DNA of 6,407 bases, taken from contig QQUM01000590.1 of assembly GCA_008501545.1 (NCBI GenBank), positions 1-6,407 on the forward strand, given 5' to 3'. The notes beneath the pieces were generated by a model, which saw only the letters and a program-made list of their open reading frames with translations, was not told the origin of the DNA and ran no database searches. Positions 4,192 through 6,407 of the stretch are shown one piece after another. Source of the stretch: Calditrichota bacterium. GTDB lineage: Bacteria; Zhuqueibacterota; Zhuqueibacteria; Zhuqueibacterales; Geothermadaptataceae. How positions within the stretch are numbered: the stretch's first letter is position 1; every line of letters starts with the position of its first letter. A program made the position numbers and the translations under genes.

Positions 4192-6407
4192 TTGCAGCCT
4201 CCATCGGGAAAGAGATGGTAAATGTGCTGCCCTCACCGGGCTTGCTTTTCATTTCGATGCGACCATTATGTGCATCCACGATATTTTTTACAACCTGTAA
4301 TCCGAGTCCGGCACCGCTGATGCGCTGCGCCTGTTTATCCCTCGCACGATAGAACGGCTGAAAAATATTTTCCAATTCTTCAGCAGCGATGCCAATCCCC
4401 TGATCCGCTACTTCGAGAACAGCAAATCCGTTCTTCTCCCGCGTCGAGATACACACATCGCGCGATTGAACCGAATATTTCATGGCATTTGAAAGGAGAT
4501 TGTTTATCACCTGAATAAGTCCATCCGGATCAGCAGACAGGTTGATCTTTTTCGGAGCTACATCAACATGCACTTCAAAATTTTCCATTTTAAAAATATA
4601 AGCAAATGGGACCAATGCCTTGTGAACAAGTTCATTCAACTCAACATCCTGAAAGTGAAAAACCTTGGTGCCGCGTTCAATTTTTGCAAAATCGAGAACA
4701 GTACTGATAAGCCGGTTCAACCGGTCAGCTTCGCCTTCGATTATGCGACTATATTCTTTGATTTTTTCTCCTGAAATACGCTTTCCGCCGAGTAACTCTG
4801 CAAACATTTTTATGGATGTTAACGGGGTTTTCAATTCGTGTGTAACTGAGGAAATGAACTGACTCTTCGTTTTGCTTAATGCATCCAATCGCTGCGCCAG
4901 TTCTTTCTCATAGAATAATTCCTGCTGCAAAAGTACACGCTCCATTGTTTGCGCTGCCTGCATCGTACTGGTGCGCAGCAAATCGACATCTTCGATACTA
5001 TAACGAAAACCCGACCTTTTGGCGCCAACCAGTCCCATACCCAGAAGCGCTTTCTTTTCATCATGCAAAAAAAACACCAGCGCAGGCCGTTCTTGTATCT
5101 TTTCGCTGTTTGGAATTTCACACAAATCACGATGTTTTTCGACGAAGCGCAGGTTTGCAAAAACCTGTGATTCCCCTGTTGGCGAGACCTGGTTTTGCAA
5201 TACCTCCGGAGCCACCGCATTTTGTGGCAAATGATGCGCGATGAGCAGATCAAATTTTCCGGTTTGTGGTTTAAAATAATAAATCGCACCATATTCCGGT
5301 AAAAATGTAGATTCGATGTGCTGCCAAAGCGCAGCCCCCACTTCAGTAATTGTCAGGCATTGTTTTAGTTTATCCCCGAGCGCGACGATCGCCTCCCGGT
5401 AATCGTATCGTACACGGAAAAACGTTTTGTCGACGAAATATTGAATTTTTTTACGTAACGGCTCAAAAATAATCGCAATGCCAACAGCGAGCACTGCTGA
5501 AAGAACGATAGAGAGCTGCACCGTCAGTGTTGTGATAAAAAATGCCAAAATTCCGATGACAAGTGTATAAATCGCCGCAATGATAAAGAAAATGATGGTA
5601 TAAACGACGCTACAGTTGAAAATTATATCGATATCGAGAACGTGGTGGCGCAGGATGGAAACTGCAAAATTGATTGGCACAATAGCGCAAATCAGCAAAA
5701 CGATTTCTTCCGACACCAGGCCGTGGCCCATGAAAATTTGCGGAATCGTCCACAAAAAAATGATGGCAAACGAACCAATGGCAAATCCGAGCAGAATCCA
5801 GCGCAACTTGCGACGATCTTCCTCTTCCCTGGCCTTAAAATAGGAGTGAATAAAAATCCCCAACGCAAGCAATATGCAGAGCGAGAAAAACGCACGAAAA
5901 CCGTTAAACCAGAAAAAAAATCTTTGATACCAGAAAAACGATGAATGCAGTGTGGCCATGCTGTATGCGTACGTTAACCAAACAACCAAAGCACTGAACA
6001 CCAGGGACACGATGAGAAACGGTGCTTTTGGCGTAACTTGTTTTTCCTGAGGAAAAATTGTGGCGAAATAAAGAAAAACAACCGGCGTTGCCGCATAGGC
6101 GGAAAGATAGAAAAACTGGAGAAATTGTGCCAGCCCAACCGGGTTCAGATTGTATGGTCGCCACGGAAAAAAATACATGACAGTAACAGAGAGCATCGCA
6201 TAATAAAAAAAGCGTGCTTCTTTTCGATGCGGTTGCCTGCGATTGACAAATATTCCCAGCAGCAAAAAGAGCAAGCCAAATGGAATGGTTATCATTTGAT
6301 AGCGCAGCGAGTAAAAAGGAAGAAGCGTGGTGCGAATTCTCAGCTCATTTCCATCCCGGCTGACCACCACCAGGGCGGACTCCCCGATTTTTTCCCCGTC
6401 CGTCAGC
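4169..6407 (-). CDS. Multi-pass membrane sensor histidine kinase (5' end outside window)
   Basis: The frame is open to the window edge (first whole codon 6406-6404), so the 745 visible residues are a C-terminal fragment; residues are numbered from that codon. Residues 1-25 (LTDGEKIGESALVVVSRDGNEL...) look like the end of a PDZ-like domain. About eight to nine hydrophobic helices follow (roughly 38-314), including VPINFAVSILRHHVLDIDII (243-262) and, just after the last helix, EPLRKKIQYFVDKTFFRVRYDY (315-336), features known from ComP-like multi-pass kinases. A GAF-like region spans about 345-490. The HisKA domain has SSVTHELKTPLTSIK with phospho-accepting His523 (codon 4840-4838). The ATPase domain shows the N box NNLLSNAMKYS (Asn640), G1 DQGIGI (668-673), F box IFQPFYR and G2 GAGLGL (698-703). 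All catalytic boxes are intact. It should autophosphorylate at the membrane and pass phosphate to the overlapping response regulator. The ligand is unknown. A GTG at 6370 is in frame but has no role as a start, because coding continues upstream of it. Confidence 0.95.
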   Translation of the reverse strand, partial: LTDGEKIGESALVVVSRDGNELRIRTTLLPFYSLRYQMITIPFGLLFLLLGIFVNRRQPHRKEARFFYYAMLSVTVMYFFPWRPYNLNPVGLAQFLQFFYLSAYAATPVVFLYFATIFPQEKQVTPKAPFLIVSLVFSALVVWLTYAYSMATLHSSFFWYQRFFFWFNGFRAFFSLCILLALGIFIHSYFKAREEEDRRKLRWILLGFAIGSFAIIFLWTIPQIFMGHGLVSEEIVLLICAIVPINFAVSILRHHVLDIDIIFNCSVVYTIIFFIIAAIYTLVIGILAFFITTLTVQLSIVLSAVLAVGIAIIFEPLRKKIQYFVDKTFFRVRYDYREAIVALGDKLKQCLTITEVGAALWQHIESTFLPEYGAIYYFKPQTGKFDLLIAHHLPQNAVAPEVLQNQVSPTGESQVFANLRFVEKHRDLCEIPNSEKIQERPALVFFLHDEKKALLGMGLVGAKRSGFRYSIEDVDLLRTSTMQAAQTMERVLLQQELFYEKELAQRLDALSKTKSQFISSVTHELKTPLTSIKMFAELLGGKRISGEKIKEYSRIIEGEADRLNRLISTVLDFAKIERGTKVFHFQDVELNELVHKALVPFAYIFKMENFEVHVDVAPKKINLSADPDGLIQVINNLLSNAMKYSVQSRDVCISTREKNGFAVLEVADQGIGIAAEELENIFQPFYRARDKQAQRISGAGLGLQVVKNIVDAHNGRIEMKSKPGEGSTFTISFPMEAANEKNSRH

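Noticed and set aside
4879..5244. Long open frame antisense to the kinase
   Set aside because: It lies wholly within the confidently identified kinase GAF/linker region and has no recognisable motif or start site; it is a shadow frame.
6368..6370. GTG as the kinase start codon
   Set aside because: The frame stays open upstream to the window edge with protein-like sequence, so the gene is cut by the window and does not start here.

Overview
The window carries two convergent gene groups from what looks like a Gram-negative bacterium. The evidence for Gram-negative is a lipoprotein with a clean lipobox next to a signal-peptide-bearing beta-barrel protein that ends in phenylalanine. The flavour of the barrel protein (an APTGR...GYFSDYYVFFPG segment) and the modest GC content remind me of uncultured FCB-group lineages such as Calditrichota, KSB1 or Ignavibacteria. 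That placement is an impression from the sequence, not a search result.

Left part, plus strand (1-1702): the last 12 codons of thymidylate synthase (thyA), a 176-bp gap, dihydrofolate reductase (folA), and a homoserine dehydrogenase (hom) without an ACT domain, which overlaps folA by 8 bp. ThyA makes dTMP and releases dihydrofolate, which FolA reduces back to tetrahydrofolate, so thyA-folA is a functional pair. Hom, which feeds threonine and methionine synthesis, is translationally coupled behind it. The thyA-folA gap holds a perfect 16-bp palindrome and a nearly perfect 28-bp inverted repeat.

Right part, minus strand (6407 down to 1699): a membrane sensor histidine kinase whose 5' end lies outside the window, an OmpR/PhoB-type response regulator overlapping it by 23 bp, a 184-bp regulatory gap, a beta-barrel outer-membrane protein, and a lipoprotein gene 32 bp further on. 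The order suggests a two-component system with an adjacent cell-envelope operon. The gap between regulator and barrel gene contains TTGTC-type repeats on an 11-bp period, the arrangement that OmpR/PhoB-family regulators bind. This makes the envelope operon, and possibly the regulator itself, a testable target. The two groups meet tail to tail: the stop codons of hom and the lipoprotein gene share the same TTAA, with no intergenic terminator.

I saw no tRNA, rRNA, CRISPR array, transposase or prophage gene. The least ordinary items are the 11-bp phased repeats, the uncharacterised barrel/lipoprotein pair tied to a multi-pass kinase, and the thyA-folA inverted repeat. Nothing here amounts to a clear new defence or mobile system.
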